From: Rhizobium sp. ICMP 5592
GTDB lineage: Bacteria > Pseudomonadota > Alphaproteobacteria > Rhizobiales > Rhizobiaceae
Length of the DNA: 64,000 nucleotides
Reading direction: 5' to 3'
NCBI RefSeq assembly: GCF_009498525.1
Contig: NZ_QSNT01000008.1
Span: 62,001 to 126,000 of the forward strand
In this document: positions 8,195-16,810 of the stretch, piece by piece
How the letters are laid out: each line of letters starts with the position of its first letter
How positions within the stretch are numbered: the stretch's first letter is position 1
The notes under the pieces: generated by a model
Database searches by the model: none
What the model was told of the DNA's origin: nothing
The model's input: the letters and a program-made list of their open reading frames with translations, nothing else
Program-made: the position numbers and the translations under genes

Positions 8195-9484
8195 ATGACA
8201 AACAAGCGATATGGTCACGTACTCCTCGGGATCAACGCGTTGGTGTTGGGCTATCTGCCGGCGGCATGGAAGACGCCGTTGTTGAAAAAAGGCTCCTTCA
8301 TTGACCCGGACTATTGGGCGAACCTTGGCAAAACTGCGGAGCGTGGCACCCTCGACGCCCTCTTCCTGGCTGATGGTCCACTGCTGGGCGACCCGGCCTA
8401 TGACGCCAATCTGATCCGCCTTGAACCGACGGTGAACTGGGGCCATGTAGCCGCAGCGACCTCGCGCGTGGGTCTGGTCGCCACCGCCTCGTCGACATTC
8501 AATGACCCCTTCGAACTGGCTGAGCGCTTCCTCTCGTGGGACCACCAAACGGGTGGCCGTGCGGCGTGGAATGTAGTCACCACCCGCGGCGTGTCTGCTG
8601 CACGCAATTTCGGCATGCCCGATATCCCCTCTCGCGACGACCGCTACGAACGTGCAAGCGAGTTCGTCGACGTCGTGCGGGCACTGTGGCAGTCGGCAGC
8701 CACGGGCCGAGACGTGCATTATCATGGCGAGTTCTTTGATATCGATGGCCGTTTGCGAGTGCCACCATCGAAGCAAGGCCATCCGGTTATCTTTCAGGCG
8801 GGTGGCTCGCCGCAGGGTCGCGCATTGGCGGGGCGCGCGGCTGAAGGTGTGTTCGCGGCCGAACTCACCAAAAATCAAGCCGTCGAGCACTACCGCTTGG
8901 TCAAAGGCTTCGCACGGAGCAATGGCCGCTCACCTGACGACATCAAAATTCTCCCGGGCTTGTTGCTGAGCCTGGGCAGTAGCGAGGAAGAGGCGCGTCG
9001 GCGCAGCGATGAAATCCATGACGCAGGCCCGTCGTCATATTCTATCGGCTGGCTATCACAGGCGATCGGCTACGACGCCTCGAAACTCGAACTCGATGAG
9101 CCGTTTCCTGAGGACGTCCTCGGCCCGATCGCGGATACCCAGACTTTCTTGGGTAGTATAGGCTTTCGCGAATCGATCATTACGCAGATCCGCAAGACCA
9201 ACCCCACTGTGCGCGAGTACCTCAGGCAGACGCGGTATACCGGGTCGGGCCATGCCGGATTCGTCGGCACGCCCGAGCAGCTCGCCGATCACATAGAGGA
9301 TTGGTTCCATGCCGGAGCCATCGACGGGTTTAATTTGCAACCGGATCGCCTGATCGATGGGCTCCCGGTGATCGTCGACGAACTGGTGCCGATTCTGCGT
9401 AAGCGAGGCTTGTACCGTCACGAGTACGAAACAGAGACTTTGCGCGAGCACCTCCAGGCTGCCTCACCGACGCCTTCCCTCTGA
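8195..9484 (+). CDS. LLM class flavin-dependent monooxygenase (NtaA/SnaA/DszA type)
   Basis: 429 residues from the ATG at 8195; an upstream in-frame extension overlaps the previous gene and lacks family features. The start MTNKRYGHVLLGINALVLGY, the AERGTLDALFLADGP block, VGLVATASSTFNDPFELAER and the WDHQTGGRAAWNVVTT block identify the NtaA/SnaA/DszA family of FMNH2-dependent monooxygenases. The YERASEFVDVVRALWQS and PVIFQAGGSPQGRALAGRAA blocks are intact, and it ends in the usual helix IVDELVPILRKRGLY. It needs reduced FMN from a separate reductase; the only one seen in the window is at 56581. Together with 5988 and 7251 it forms a flavin-oxidation cassette. Confidence 0.88.
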   Translation: MTNKRYGHVLLGINALVLGYLPAAWKTPLLKKGSFIDPDYWANLGKTAERGTLDALFLADGPLLGDPAYDANLIRLEPTVNWGHVAAATSRVGLVATASSTFNDPFELAERFLSWDHQTGGRAAWNVVTTRGVSAARNFGMPDIPSRDDRYERASEFVDVVRALWQSAATGRDVHYHGEFFDIDGRLRVPPSKQGHPVIFQAGGSPQGRALAGRAAEGVFAAELTKNQAVEHYRLVKGFARSNGRSPDDIKILPGLLLSLGSSEEEARRRSDEIHDAGPSSYSIGWLSQAIGYDASKLELDEPFPEDVLGPIADTQTFLGSIGFRESIITQIRKTNPTVREYLRQTRYTGSGHAGFVGTPEQLADHIEDWFHAGAIDGFNLQPDRLIDGLPVIVDELVPILRKRGLYRHEYETETLREHLQAASPTPSL

Positions 9485-9769
9485 AGTGTGTCGCAGTTAA
9501 TCGGATTCAAGCTTCCACATTGATCTGATTTATGATGCACTTTGACCATGAAAAGACAGCGCAACTTTTCTATATCGGTCGATTGGTGCGAGTGGTTCGC
9601 AAATCCGTAGCTGCGTTACGTTCAAGGGCCGCGCCTTCGATCAGTCTTCTAACGTTAATCGGCCGTTGTTGACAACACCAGCTCACCGGTGAGGTGACAT
9701 TGTGAAAGTGGTCCAGTTTTCTGTTCGGTTTTCGGCGGATTTTCCTGTTGAGCGAATGGAGAATTTGTC

Positions 9770-10054
9770 ATGAAGAAGAAGCGTTTTTCGGTCGAGCAGA
9801 TTGTCGCCGTGTTAAAGCAGGCTGAGCTTGGCTTGTCGGTCGCCGACCTGATCCGTCATCAGGTTGGAATATCGGAACAGACATTTTATCGTTGGAAGAA
9901 GCAATACGGGGGGCTTCAGTCCGATCAGGTCCGGGAACTGAAACAAGTGCTTGAGGAGAACACGCGGCCGAAGAAGCTGGTGGCGGAACTGAGCCTGGAT
10001 AAGGCTGTGTTGCGGGACGTGCTGTCAAAAAAGTTTCCCGGCCAGCGCTCATGA
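9770..10054 (+). CDS. IS3-family transposase OrfA
   Basis: 94 residues. MKKKRFSVEQIVAVLKQAEL and GISEQTFYRWKKQYGGL are the DNA-binding helix-turn-helix region of IS3/IS407-type OrfA, followed by a leucine-zipper-like stretch and LDKAVLRDVLSKK. Some positions deviate from the usual consensus (an extra residue in RHQVGIS, Pro in place of Leu in NTRPKKL), fitting an old inactive copy. It overlaps the orfB remnant by 4 bases; in intact elements the two are joined by programmed frameshifting. Confidence 0.85.
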   Translation: MKKKRFSVEQIVAVLKQAELGLSVADLIRHQVGISEQTFYRWKKQYGGLQSDQVRELKQVLEENTRPKKLVAELSLDKAVLRDVLSKKFPGQRS

Positions 10055-10240
10055 AGCAGGGTGTTGCCTACATGACGGCGTGTCACGGCTACAGCGAGCG
10101 TCGGGCCTGTGCCCTGACACGCCAACATCGTTCAACCCAGCGCAAGCCGATGCGCCGGGATCCCCGCACGGAGCTTCGCCAGCGCATGCATGAGATTGTC
10201 CGCACCCGCATCCGCTATGGCTATCGAAGGGTGAGACAGC
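10051..10240 (+). pseudogene. IS3-family transposase OrfB, 5' fragment
   Basis: Begins at the ATG overlapping the OrfA stop and gives MKQGVAYMTACHGYSERRAC, then ALTRQHRSTQR and RIRYGYRRV, which is the normal OrfB N-terminus. Family similarity stops at RYGYRRV; the frame then continues in unrelated sequence to 10353. The DDE catalytic core is missing, so no functional transposase is made. Confidence 0.75.
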
Positions 10241-10409
10241 TAGTCGTTCCATGCCAGAAGTCGTGTTCGCATGTGCAGGGGGTGGGCTCCGGTCGAGGTG
10301 GTCGGATTAATTTGGGGCCTCAAACCGATCTACCACCTTGTGCTCTCAACTAAGCACGGGATAGTGAGCACGATTTCGCCGGCCCTGTCGGTCAGCTCAA
10401 AGGAAAATA

Positions 10410-11135
10410 ATGATGGCCAGTGAATTTGTCGGAAAAGTCATCTGGGTCACAGGAGGGAGCGGCACAATCGGCGCAGCTGTTGTCAGGCAACTCGCGCTGA
10501 AGGGTGCCACGGTGGTTGCATCCTCTCGCCAGCGCGACGTCATTTTCGAGACCCATAACGTCGTTTGGATGCAGGCTGATGTGACCAACGATGTGGATGT
10601 GAGGACTACGGCGACGGCGATTGTTGAACATTTTGGACGAATAGACGGTATCGTAACGGCGTCGACCGTACCGATCTTCGGGGATTTCCTGGCGCTTACC
10701 GACGACGATTGGTCGTCGGTCGTCAATGCGAAACTATTCGGCTCGGTGCGGCCGGTGCGCGCAGCACTGCCCTATATGATCGCCAGGGGCAGCGGCAGCA
10801 TCGTGCTGATCAGTGGGCGAGGCGGCTTGCGCGCTTCGCCGCAACACCTTCCGGGATCGTCGGTCAATGCGGCTCTCATTTTGCTGGCCCAAGGCCTTGC
10901 AACGAGATTTGGTCCAGATGGGATCCGGGTCAATGCCATCTCTCCAGGGCCAATCGTCTCCGAACGCTTGGAAGTGATGCAGAAGGCGGGAATGCCCCCA
11001 GCGAGCACAGCGCTTGGTCCCGCAGGCACGGCGGACGACGTTGCCGACGCAATCCTCTTCCTTCTATCAGACGACGCACGTCACATTACAGGAACAAACC
11101 TGGTTGTCGACGGCGGAGGGCCACGAGCCACCTGA
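10410..11135 (+). CDS. short-chain dehydrogenase/reductase family protein with altered active site
   Basis: 241 residues with the SDR nucleotide-binding motif TGGSGTIG at about residues 14-21, an NDVDVRTTATAIVEHFGRID segment, and the GIRVNAISPGPIVSERLEV and DVADAILFLLSDDARHITGTN blocks. The catalytic YxxxK motif is not there: at its place the sequence is PGSSVNAALILLAQGLA, so Tyr and Lys are both replaced, although the preceding Ser is present. It may be a non-standard oxidoreductase or a non-catalytic member. An AAGGA ribosome-binding site precedes the start. It is convergent with the IclR gene at 11145. Confidence 0.82.
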   Translation: MMASEFVGKVIWVTGGSGTIGAAVVRQLALKGATVVASSRQRDVIFETHNVVWMQADVTNDVDVRTTATAIVEHFGRIDGIVTASTVPIFGDFLALTDDDWSSVVNAKLFGSVRPVRAALPYMIARGSGSIVLISGRGGLRASPQHLPGSSVNAALILLAQGLATRFGPDGIRVNAISPGPIVSERLEVMQKAGMPPASTALGPAGTADDVADAILFLLSDDARHITGTNLVVDGGGPRAT

Positions 11136-11144
11136 GCCAGAGTG

Positions 11145-11939
11145 CTACCTGTCTGGCGTCTGCGCCCACCAGAGAGGAGCGAGCGGCTCGAGAGCGTTAA
11201 TCAAGATCCGTCGGTGATCGTCAGCAATAGACCCCCAGTCGTCATCAACGAGACGACTGGCCTGCGAACTCGCAACCATCGCCGCGACAATTTTCCCAGT
11301 AGCATCGAAAATCGGAACTGCAACCGAGCGCACGCCGTCTTCGTATTCCTGGTCCGATATAGCCCAACCTTGCATCCTGACGTGTTCGACTTCCGTGAGA
11401 AGTTTGGGTGCAGAGGTGATTGTCCGCGTCGTAAATGCGTTGAGTTTTGTCGTAGCCGTGTACTTCTGAAACTCATCGTCTGAAAGCGCGGCTAAAAGCA
11501 CTTTGCCCGCTGAGGTGCAATATAGAGGGAAGCGTGTGCCGATCTCGACTGATTGGGCCAAGCTTCGTTTTCCACTCGTTTGGCGGGCGACGTAAATTGC
11601 CTCGTTGCCCTCGAGCACGGCAATTGAACAACTTCCACTGATCGCAGTTGCCGCAGTCATCAGGTAGGGGGCAGATACGCTCCAGAGCGGGGTGCCTGAA
11701 AGATAAGCGTAGCCTAGACCCAATACCTTCGGTGAGAGGGAAAAGCGTTTCTCGGCCTGTCGTACATAGCCCAGCGACTGAAGGGTCAACAGAATGCGTC
11801 GTGCGGTCGCGCGGTCAAGGTCTACTCTCGTGGCAACCTCGGAAAGTGATAAACCATCCTGCACAGCCGACATGGCCTCTATCACCTTCAATCCACGTGC
11901 GATTGATCTCACGAACGTGCTTTCGTCTTCGGTCATCAT
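11145..11939 (-). CDS. IclR family transcriptional regulator
   Basis: 264 residues. The N-terminal winged helix is formed by ARGLKVIEAMSAVQDGLSLS and EVATRVDLDRATARRILLTL; the C-terminal effector domain contains SCSIAVLEGNEAIYVARQTS, the PLYCTSAGKVLLAAL loop and SDQEYEDGVRSVAVPIFDAT, all standard for IclR regulators. It is divergent from the ABC transporter operon starting at 12119 and probably controls it, with the catabolic intermediate as the likely effector; that is inference from orientation. Two Met codons occur at the start (MMTEDE); either could be used. Confidence 0.9.
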   Translation of the reverse strand: MMTEDESTFVRSIARGLKVIEAMSAVQDGLSLSEVATRVDLDRATARRILLTLQSLGYVRQAEKRFSLSPKVLGLGYAYLSGTPLWSVSAPYLMTAATAISGSCSIAVLEGNEAIYVARQTSGKRSLAQSVEIGTRFPLYCTSAGKVLLAALSDDEFQKYTATTKLNAFTTRTITSAPKLLTEVEHVRMQGWAISDQEYEDGVRSVAVPIFDATGKIVAAMVASSQASRLVDDDWGSIADDHRRILINALEPLAPLWWAQTPDR

Positions 11940-12083
11940 TATCTCGCCTCAATTCTTGTCAGGTGCCTCCCTACATCGCGCGGCGACCTGGGAAAATAAC
12001 ATTCTAAATAGTCCACTAATTTTATGCGCTTTTGCCTGTGCGCTCAAACTACCTCATGGTATCAATTTCATTAATTGAACATA

Positions 12084-12100
12084 TGTGCACTAAGCGCACA
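12084..12100. promoter_or_regulatory. possible operator in the IclR/ABC divergent region
   Basis: TGTGC-ACTAAGC-GCACA is an inverted repeat of 5-bp arms lying between the IclR start and the preferred ATG of the permease gene. It is a candidate IclR site only by position and symmetry. Confidence 0.25.
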
Positions 12101-12118
12101 ACTGAATTGAACCAGAGT

Positions 12119-13858
12119 ATGCACGGCACGCTAATTAAATCACGATCCCGACAAGCCATCAGTTCAGGAAGGTTACGCCTGCGCGTGCCCTCATCGGTTA
12201 GCTTCTGGCTTTGGACTGTACTCTTTGCGTTGGCAATGATTGCACCGGTCGCTGCGATCCTTCGCGGCAGTTTTGAGATCGCAATAGCGGGCAGTGACGA
12301 CACCCGCTTCGGCCTCGACGCGTGGCGACAGGTATTCGTCGAGCCGATATTTTTGTCCGCTGTCGTCAATACCGTCGGCCTGACTCTAGCGACACAGCTT
12401 TTGGCCCTGCCGATCGGAATCTTCATTGCATGGCTGATCGGACGCACGGATTTGCCCGGACGGCGTCATCTGGAATTCTGTTTCTGGATCTCGTTTTTCC
12501 TACCGGCTCTTGCGGTGCTGCAAGGTTGGATATTGGTTTTCGATCCGCACTACGGCGTTGCCAATTCGGCAATTCAACGGTTCTTCGGACCAAGCGCACC
12601 TGTGCTCGACATTTATTCCTGGACGGGCATCATCTTTGCTCACCTCGTCACGACAACCATCTCGGCCAAGGTGATGATGTTGACGCCGACGTTCCAGAAC
12701 ATGGATTCCCGTCTTGAGGAGGCCGCCCGCGTGGCAGGCGATGGCCACTTTGCAACGCTTCTCAGGATAACGATCCCGTTGCTGGCGCCGGCTATTGCCG
12801 TTTCCGCTATCATCGGGATCATGCGCTCACTCGAATCGTTCGAAATCGAGCTTGTACTCGGGGGGCCGAGGCGGATTGAGGTCTACAGCACCCTTATCTA
12901 TCACCTCACGCGCACCGATCCGATCAATTTCGCGGGGGCGAGTGCGCTCGGCATTTCTATCATCTCGGTTCTAGCCTGCCTGGCAGTGCTTTCGGTCAGA
13001 ATTGGCCACGGGGGACGCGCGGTAACGGTATCGGGTCACTCGAAACCAGCGCGGATCCCACTTGGACCTTGGAAAGTACCAGCCTTCATTCTTGTGTCGA
13101 CATTCGCCGCGCTTTTGACCGTCATGCCGATCACATTCCTGATTGCCAGCAGCGTCATGACGATGTTTGGCTTCTTTTCTTTGGAGAGTGTCTGGACAAC
13201 AAGTCATTGGAGCGGCGTTGTTGCAGACCCAGTGTTCCTGTCATCCCTCGCCAATACGCTCGTTCTTGCCACAGGCTGCGCATTCGCCTGTGTCGTCGTG
13301 AGCATCGCCGTTGGCTATACGGTCGTTCGCTCCCGCCGTGCCGCAAGGATCATTCTCGATGTGACGTCCTGGGTTCCCTTCACGGTACCGGGCATCCTGC
13401 TGTCGCTCGCCATGCTTTGGCTCATCCTCGAAAGCGGTTCGACATACCTTTATGGCTCGACGGTGAGCTTGATCGTGACCGTCACACTCTCCACGCTCAC
13501 TCTCGGGGTGCAGCTTATCAAAGGCAGCTTGTCGCAAATTCACCGTGAACTCGAAGAGGCTTCCTGGGTCGGTGGCACCTCCACCATCGAAACATTATGG
13601 CGAATTGTCTTGCCACTGACAGCTCGCTCGATCGCCGTCGTCGCCGTAATGTCGTTCATCGCCGCGGCGCGCAATATTAGTCACCTGGCACTTTTGGTCA
13701 GCAGTGACAACCGGCCACTATCGATATTGCAGCTCGAATACATAATCGACGGACGCCAGGAAGATGCTGCAGTCGTCGGCGTCGTGATCGTGGCAGCTAC
13801 CGTTTTAGCGGCCTTGCTTGCGCGCAGGCTAGGGTCACGGAACGCGCCTCATGCATAA
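12119..13858 (+). CDS. ABC transporter permease, fused two-domain FbpB type
   Basis: About 579 residues from the ATG at 12119 (MHGTLIKS); earlier in-frame starts at 12032 and 12083 would extend it into the control region. It has two repeated permease domains, each with about six membrane spans. The two EAA coupling loops are EEAARVAGDGHFATLLRITI in the first half and EEASWVGGTSTIETLWRIVL in the second. This architecture is typical of Fe(III) and some polyamine/phosphonate importers (FbpB/AfuB-like). Its partners follow directly: ATPase at 13868 and binding protein at 14962. Ferric iron is the family textbook ligand, but the enzyme genes downstream suggest an organic anion here. Confidence 0.9.
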   Translation: MHGTLIKSRSRQAISSGRLRLRVPSSVSFWLWTVLFALAMIAPVAAILRGSFEIAIAGSDDTRFGLDAWRQVFVEPIFLSAVVNTVGLTLATQLLALPIGIFIAWLIGRTDLPGRRHLEFCFWISFFLPALAVLQGWILVFDPHYGVANSAIQRFFGPSAPVLDIYSWTGIIFAHLVTTTISAKVMMLTPTFQNMDSRLEEAARVAGDGHFATLLRITIPLLAPAIAVSAIIGIMRSLESFEIELVLGGPRRIEVYSTLIYHLTRTDPINFAGASALGISIISVLACLAVLSVRIGHGGRAVTVSGHSKPARIPLGPWKVPAFILVSTFAALLTVMPITFLIASSVMTMFGFFSLESVWTTSHWSGVVADPVFLSSLANTLVLATGCAFACVVVSIAVGYTVVRSRRAARIILDVTSWVPFTVPGILLSLAMLWLILESGSTYLYGSTVSLIVTVTLSTLTLGVQLIKGSLSQIHRELEEASWVGGTSTIETLWRIVLPLTARSIAVVAVMSFIAAARNISHLALLVSSDNRPLSILQLEYIIDGRQEDAAVVGVVIVAATVLAALLARRLGSRNAPHA

Positions 13859-13867
13859 GGGTTTTCC

Positions 13868-14950
13868 ATGCTGACGATCCAGTCATTGAAGAAATCATTC
13901 GACGGCCGCACTGTCCTTGACGGCGTCGACGTGTCGATCGAGGACGGGAAGATATTCACCGTTCTGGGCGATAGTGGCTGTGGTAAGACAACATTACTGC
14001 GGATACTCGCGGGCCTCGAAACTGCCGATAGCGGCCGGATCGAATTTAACGGCGCGACTTGGGCGGACAGTGCGGCCCGGCATCTGTTGCCACCGCAAAA
14101 TCGCGGCATCGGGTTGGTCTTCCAAAGTTACGCGGTCTGGCCGCATCTGACCGTCGGACAAAATGTCGCCTATCCATTGCGAAGGGCAGGGCTAAAGCGG
14201 CAGGATATCGCCGAACGTGTGTCACAGACGCTCGCGATCGTCGGACTCGCCGGCTTTGAGCAGAGGTCGGCAACACGTCTGAGTGGCGGTCAGCAGCAGC
14301 GGGTCGCGATGGCGCGTGCCTTGGCGCCGGAGCCAGAGCTCCTTCTCCTCGACGAGCCGTTCAGCAACCTCGATGTCAGTTTGCGATCCCAGCTTCGACG
14401 TGAGCTGAAAGACATCCAACAACGTCTTGGATTGACGATCGTGCTTGTTACGCATGATCAACTCGACGCTTTCACGCTTTCGGATCAAGTCGCGGTCATG
14501 CGCGCCGGCCGTGTCGAGCAGGTCGGCACGGCCCAAGAAATCTATGAGCGTCCCGCCTCGGACTATATCCGCACTTTCGTTGGGCGATCTTCGTCGCAGA
14601 GTGCGCAGGTAATCCAGGAGAACGGATCGGAGCTAAAGGTTCGCCTGAAAGGCGGCAAGTTGACTTCGGTTCAAGATCAAGAAGTAAACCCTATTCCAGT
14701 TGGAACGCCCATTTCCTTATGGACGCGTCCGGAGGATGTCGTTCTCATTCTGCCTTCGCCAGAAGCGCAAGCCGACGATCTGGCCGGTCGTGTTCGCGAA
14801 GTGACCTTTATCGGAGATCGTTTCGAGACCGTCGTCGACCTCTACGGCGGAGAGCCGCTGCTTGCTTATCAATCCCGTTCTGCCGTCCTTGGCCCCGGAA
14901 CAGAGGTCATTGTGCGGTTTTCGAGTTCCCCGACCATCACCAGATCATGA
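13868..14950 (+). CDS. ABC transporter ATP-binding protein (FbpC/PotA type)
   Basis: 360 residues: Walker A GDSGCGKTT near residue 36, Q-loop VFQSYAVWPHLTV, signature LSGGQQQRVAMARA, Walker B LLLLDEPFSNLD and H-loop VLVTHDQLDAFTL. The C-terminal third is a TOBE-type domain with SLWTRPEDVVLIL, typical of the FbpC/PotA/MalK group. It starts 9 bases after the permease gene, and its stop overlaps an in-frame ATG of the binding-protein gene, so the three genes are one transport operon. Confidence 0.92.
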   Translation: MLTIQSLKKSFDGRTVLDGVDVSIEDGKIFTVLGDSGCGKTTLLRILAGLETADSGRIEFNGATWADSAARHLLPPQNRGIGLVFQSYAVWPHLTVGQNVAYPLRRAGLKRQDIAERVSQTLAIVGLAGFEQRSATRLSGGQQQRVAMARALAPEPELLLLDEPFSNLDVSLRSQLRRELKDIQQRLGLTIVLVTHDQLDAFTLSDQVAVMRAGRVEQVGTAQEIYERPASDYIRTFVGRSSSQSAQVIQENGSELKVRLKGGKLTSVQDQEVNPIPVGTPISLWTRPEDVVLILPSPEAQADDLAGRVREVTFIGDRFETVVDLYGGEPLLAYQSRSAVLGPGTEVIVRFSSSPTITRS

Positions 14951-14961
14951 AAGAGAATCCG

Positions 14962-16068
14962 ATGAAGCAGAGACTGATTTCGCGCCGACATTTCACGATG
15001 ACAGCTCTTGCATTGCCTGCGCTCGCCGGTTTAGCCGGAATGGGCAGAGCCGACGACGGCTGGAACGACGTTGTGAGCGCTGCGGAAACTGAGGGCACGC
15101 TCACGGTACTCGGTCCGCCCATCCAGCCGTACCGGCTGTCCGTTCTCGAATTTCAGAAAGCCTACCCGAAGATCAAACTGGAATATACGGCCGGCTCCTC
15201 GGCGGATTTCGAGGCACGTTTGCGCAGCGAGCGGCGCGTCAAGCAATACCTCTGGGATATCATGGTGGCCGGCTTCAGCGGCAGCGCTTTCTCCGAGCAG
15301 ATTCCGGCAGGGTGGTTCGACCCTGTTCGACCGCTGATCACGCAACCAGATATCCTTGACGATACCCATTGGCTCGGCGGCTTCGAAGGCGGATTCCTCG
15401 ACAGGGACAAGAAATATTTCTACGCGTTCCAAGCCGGCAAGCAGAACAACCTCAACATCGATCGCGCCAAAATACCGAAAGCAAGCCTGAGCCGGCTCGA
15501 GGATCTTCTCGACCCGCAGTGGAAGGGAAAGATTGCTATCCTCGATCCACGTACCCGCGGTAGCGGCCACCTCGTCACACTGCTTCTGACGGTGCTCGGA
15601 GAGGACAAGGCGCGTGCCTTCTTGACCGAGCAAAAGCCAACCCTTGCATCTTCCAATCGTCAACTGAGTGACTGGGTCGCGGCAGGTGCCTACCCCATCA
15701 CTTCCGGCCTCAGCCCTTCGGAAATCGCCCAGCTTCAGGCCAATGGCCTGGCGAAGGAAGTAACCGCGCTCAGCACGCCCCCAAACCAGACAGCCTGGAC
15801 GCCCGGTTGGGGTGCGGTCGCCTTGCTACACAAGGCACCGCACCCCAACGCGGCAAAGGTCTTCGTAAACTGGCTTCTGTCGCAACAGGCCCAGGCTGAC
15901 TGGGCAAGCCGTGGATTCGTCAACTCACGGCGTACCGACGTCAAACCCGGACTTGAAGTGAGCGCACTTGATGACGCGAGTTTCCGGGAAGGGCTGACTT
16001 TCAACAACGAGGTGAACGCCGAAAAGGCGTTGAAGGCCTTTGCGCTGGCAAAAGAAGTTCTGGGCTAG
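14962..16068 (+). CDS. ABC transporter substrate-binding protein (Fe(III)/putrescine-type SBP)
   Basis: About 368 residues from the ATG at 14962, which has AAAGAGAA upstream; the ATG at 14947 overlapping the previous stop is an alternative. Residues 1-32 form a signal peptide with a twin-arginine-like start (ISRRHFTMTALALPALAGLA). The mature part (VVSAAETEGTLTVLGPP; FQKAYPKIKLEYTAGSSADF; DLLDPQWKGKIAILDPR; HPNAAKVFVNWLLSQQAQAD) matches the extracellular SBP family that includes FbpA/AfuA. It supplies the importer encoded by the two previous genes. Confidence 0.9.
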   Translation: MKQRLISRRHFTMTALALPALAGLAGMGRADDGWNDVVSAAETEGTLTVLGPPIQPYRLSVLEFQKAYPKIKLEYTAGSSADFEARLRSERRVKQYLWDIMVAGFSGSAFSEQIPAGWFDPVRPLITQPDILDDTHWLGGFEGGFLDRDKKYFYAFQAGKQNNLNIDRAKIPKASLSRLEDLLDPQWKGKIAILDPRTRGSGHLVTLLLTVLGEDKARAFLTEQKPTLASSNRQLSDWVAAGAYPITSGLSPSEIAQLQANGLAKEVTALSTPPNQTAWTPGWGAVALLHKAPHPNAAKVFVNWLLSQQAQADWASRGFVNSRRTDVKPGLEVSALDDASFREGLTFNNEVNAEKALKAFALAKEVLG

Positions 16069-16072
16069 GCAC

Positions 16073-16810
16073 ATGGTTATAAAGGCAGACATTGTTCGGG
16101 ACTTGGTCATGGCCAATCGCATTCTCGCTCATGAGGGCGTGGTTGACAGCTATGGTCATGTCAGCGTTCGTGATCCGGTAAGGAACGATCGTTTCCTATT
16201 GTCGCGATCGGTCAGCCCGGAGCAGGTTCAAACCGATGATGTCCTCACCTTCGATACGAGGGGGGAGCCGGTCGAGGCGACGGAGACAGCACTCTACTCG
16301 GAGCGGGTCATTCACGCCGCGATCTATCGAGATCGACCAGACGTGCACGCCGTTGTCCACGGCCATGCGCAGGAAGTCCTGCCTTTTACCGTGACAGACG
16401 TCAGGCTGCGGCCGGTTTTGCACGTAGCTGCGATTATTGGCGCCGATATCCCCGTCTGGGATATGCGCGATGCCTTTGGCGATACAGATCTTCTTGTGAC
16501 GACCATGGATCAGGCCAACGATCTCAGCGCGCGCCTTGCACAGAATCGTGTCGTCCTGATGCGCGGACATGGTTTTACCGCGACGGGCATTTCCCTCGAA
16601 CACGTCGTTCGCACCTCGTATTATCTGAAGGTCAACGCGCGCCTTCAACGTGAAGCCTTAGCGCTCGGGACCGTCACCTTTTTGACGCAAGGCGAGGTGG
16701 ATGCGGCAATAGCACGGATGGGCAGCATGCGCGCGACACCACGCGTTTGGCGCAATTGGGCCATCCGGTGCGGTGCCGGTCACCTGTTTTCTCAAGAGGT
16801 TACCCCATGA
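16073..16810 (+). CDS. class II aldolase/adducin family protein
   Basis: 245 residues from the ATG at 16073, 4 bases after the SBP gene. LVMANRILAHEGVVDSYGHV, VSVRDP, the metal-binding VHGHAQEVLPFTV motif and the third ligand region LMRGHGFTATG define the class II aldolase fold. Members cleave sugar phosphates, but some act as decarboxylases of hydroxylated aromatic acids (for example 3,4-dihydroxyphthalate decarboxylase). The next gene resembles another dihydroxyphthalate decarboxylase family, so a decarboxylase or C-C lyase role is plausible. The gene overlaps its successor by ATGA. Confidence 0.85.
   Translation: MVIKADIVRDLVMANRILAHEGVVDSYGHVSVRDPVRNDRFLLSRSVSPEQVQTDDVLTFDTRGEPVEATETALYSERVIHAAIYRDRPDVHAVVHGHAQEVLPFTVTDVRLRPVLHVAAIIGADIPVWDMRDAFGDTDLLVTTMDQANDLSARLAQNRVVLMRGHGFTATGISLEHVVRTSYYLKVNARLQREALALGTVTFLTQGEVDAAIARMGSMRATPRVWRNWAIRCGAGHLFSQEVTP

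Larger units (their letters stand above)
9701..10240 (+). mobile_element. truncated IS3-family insertion sequence (IS407-like)
   Basis: The element has a plausible left end at about 9701 (TGTGAAAGTGGTCCAGTTTT), an intact orfA (9770-10054) and only the first 60 or so codons of orfB before homology stops near 10240. I find no right inverted repeat and no recognisable target duplication, so it is a fragment that cannot move by itself. It separates the LLM cassette from the SDR/IclR region and marks a likely recombination junction. Confidence 0.72.
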
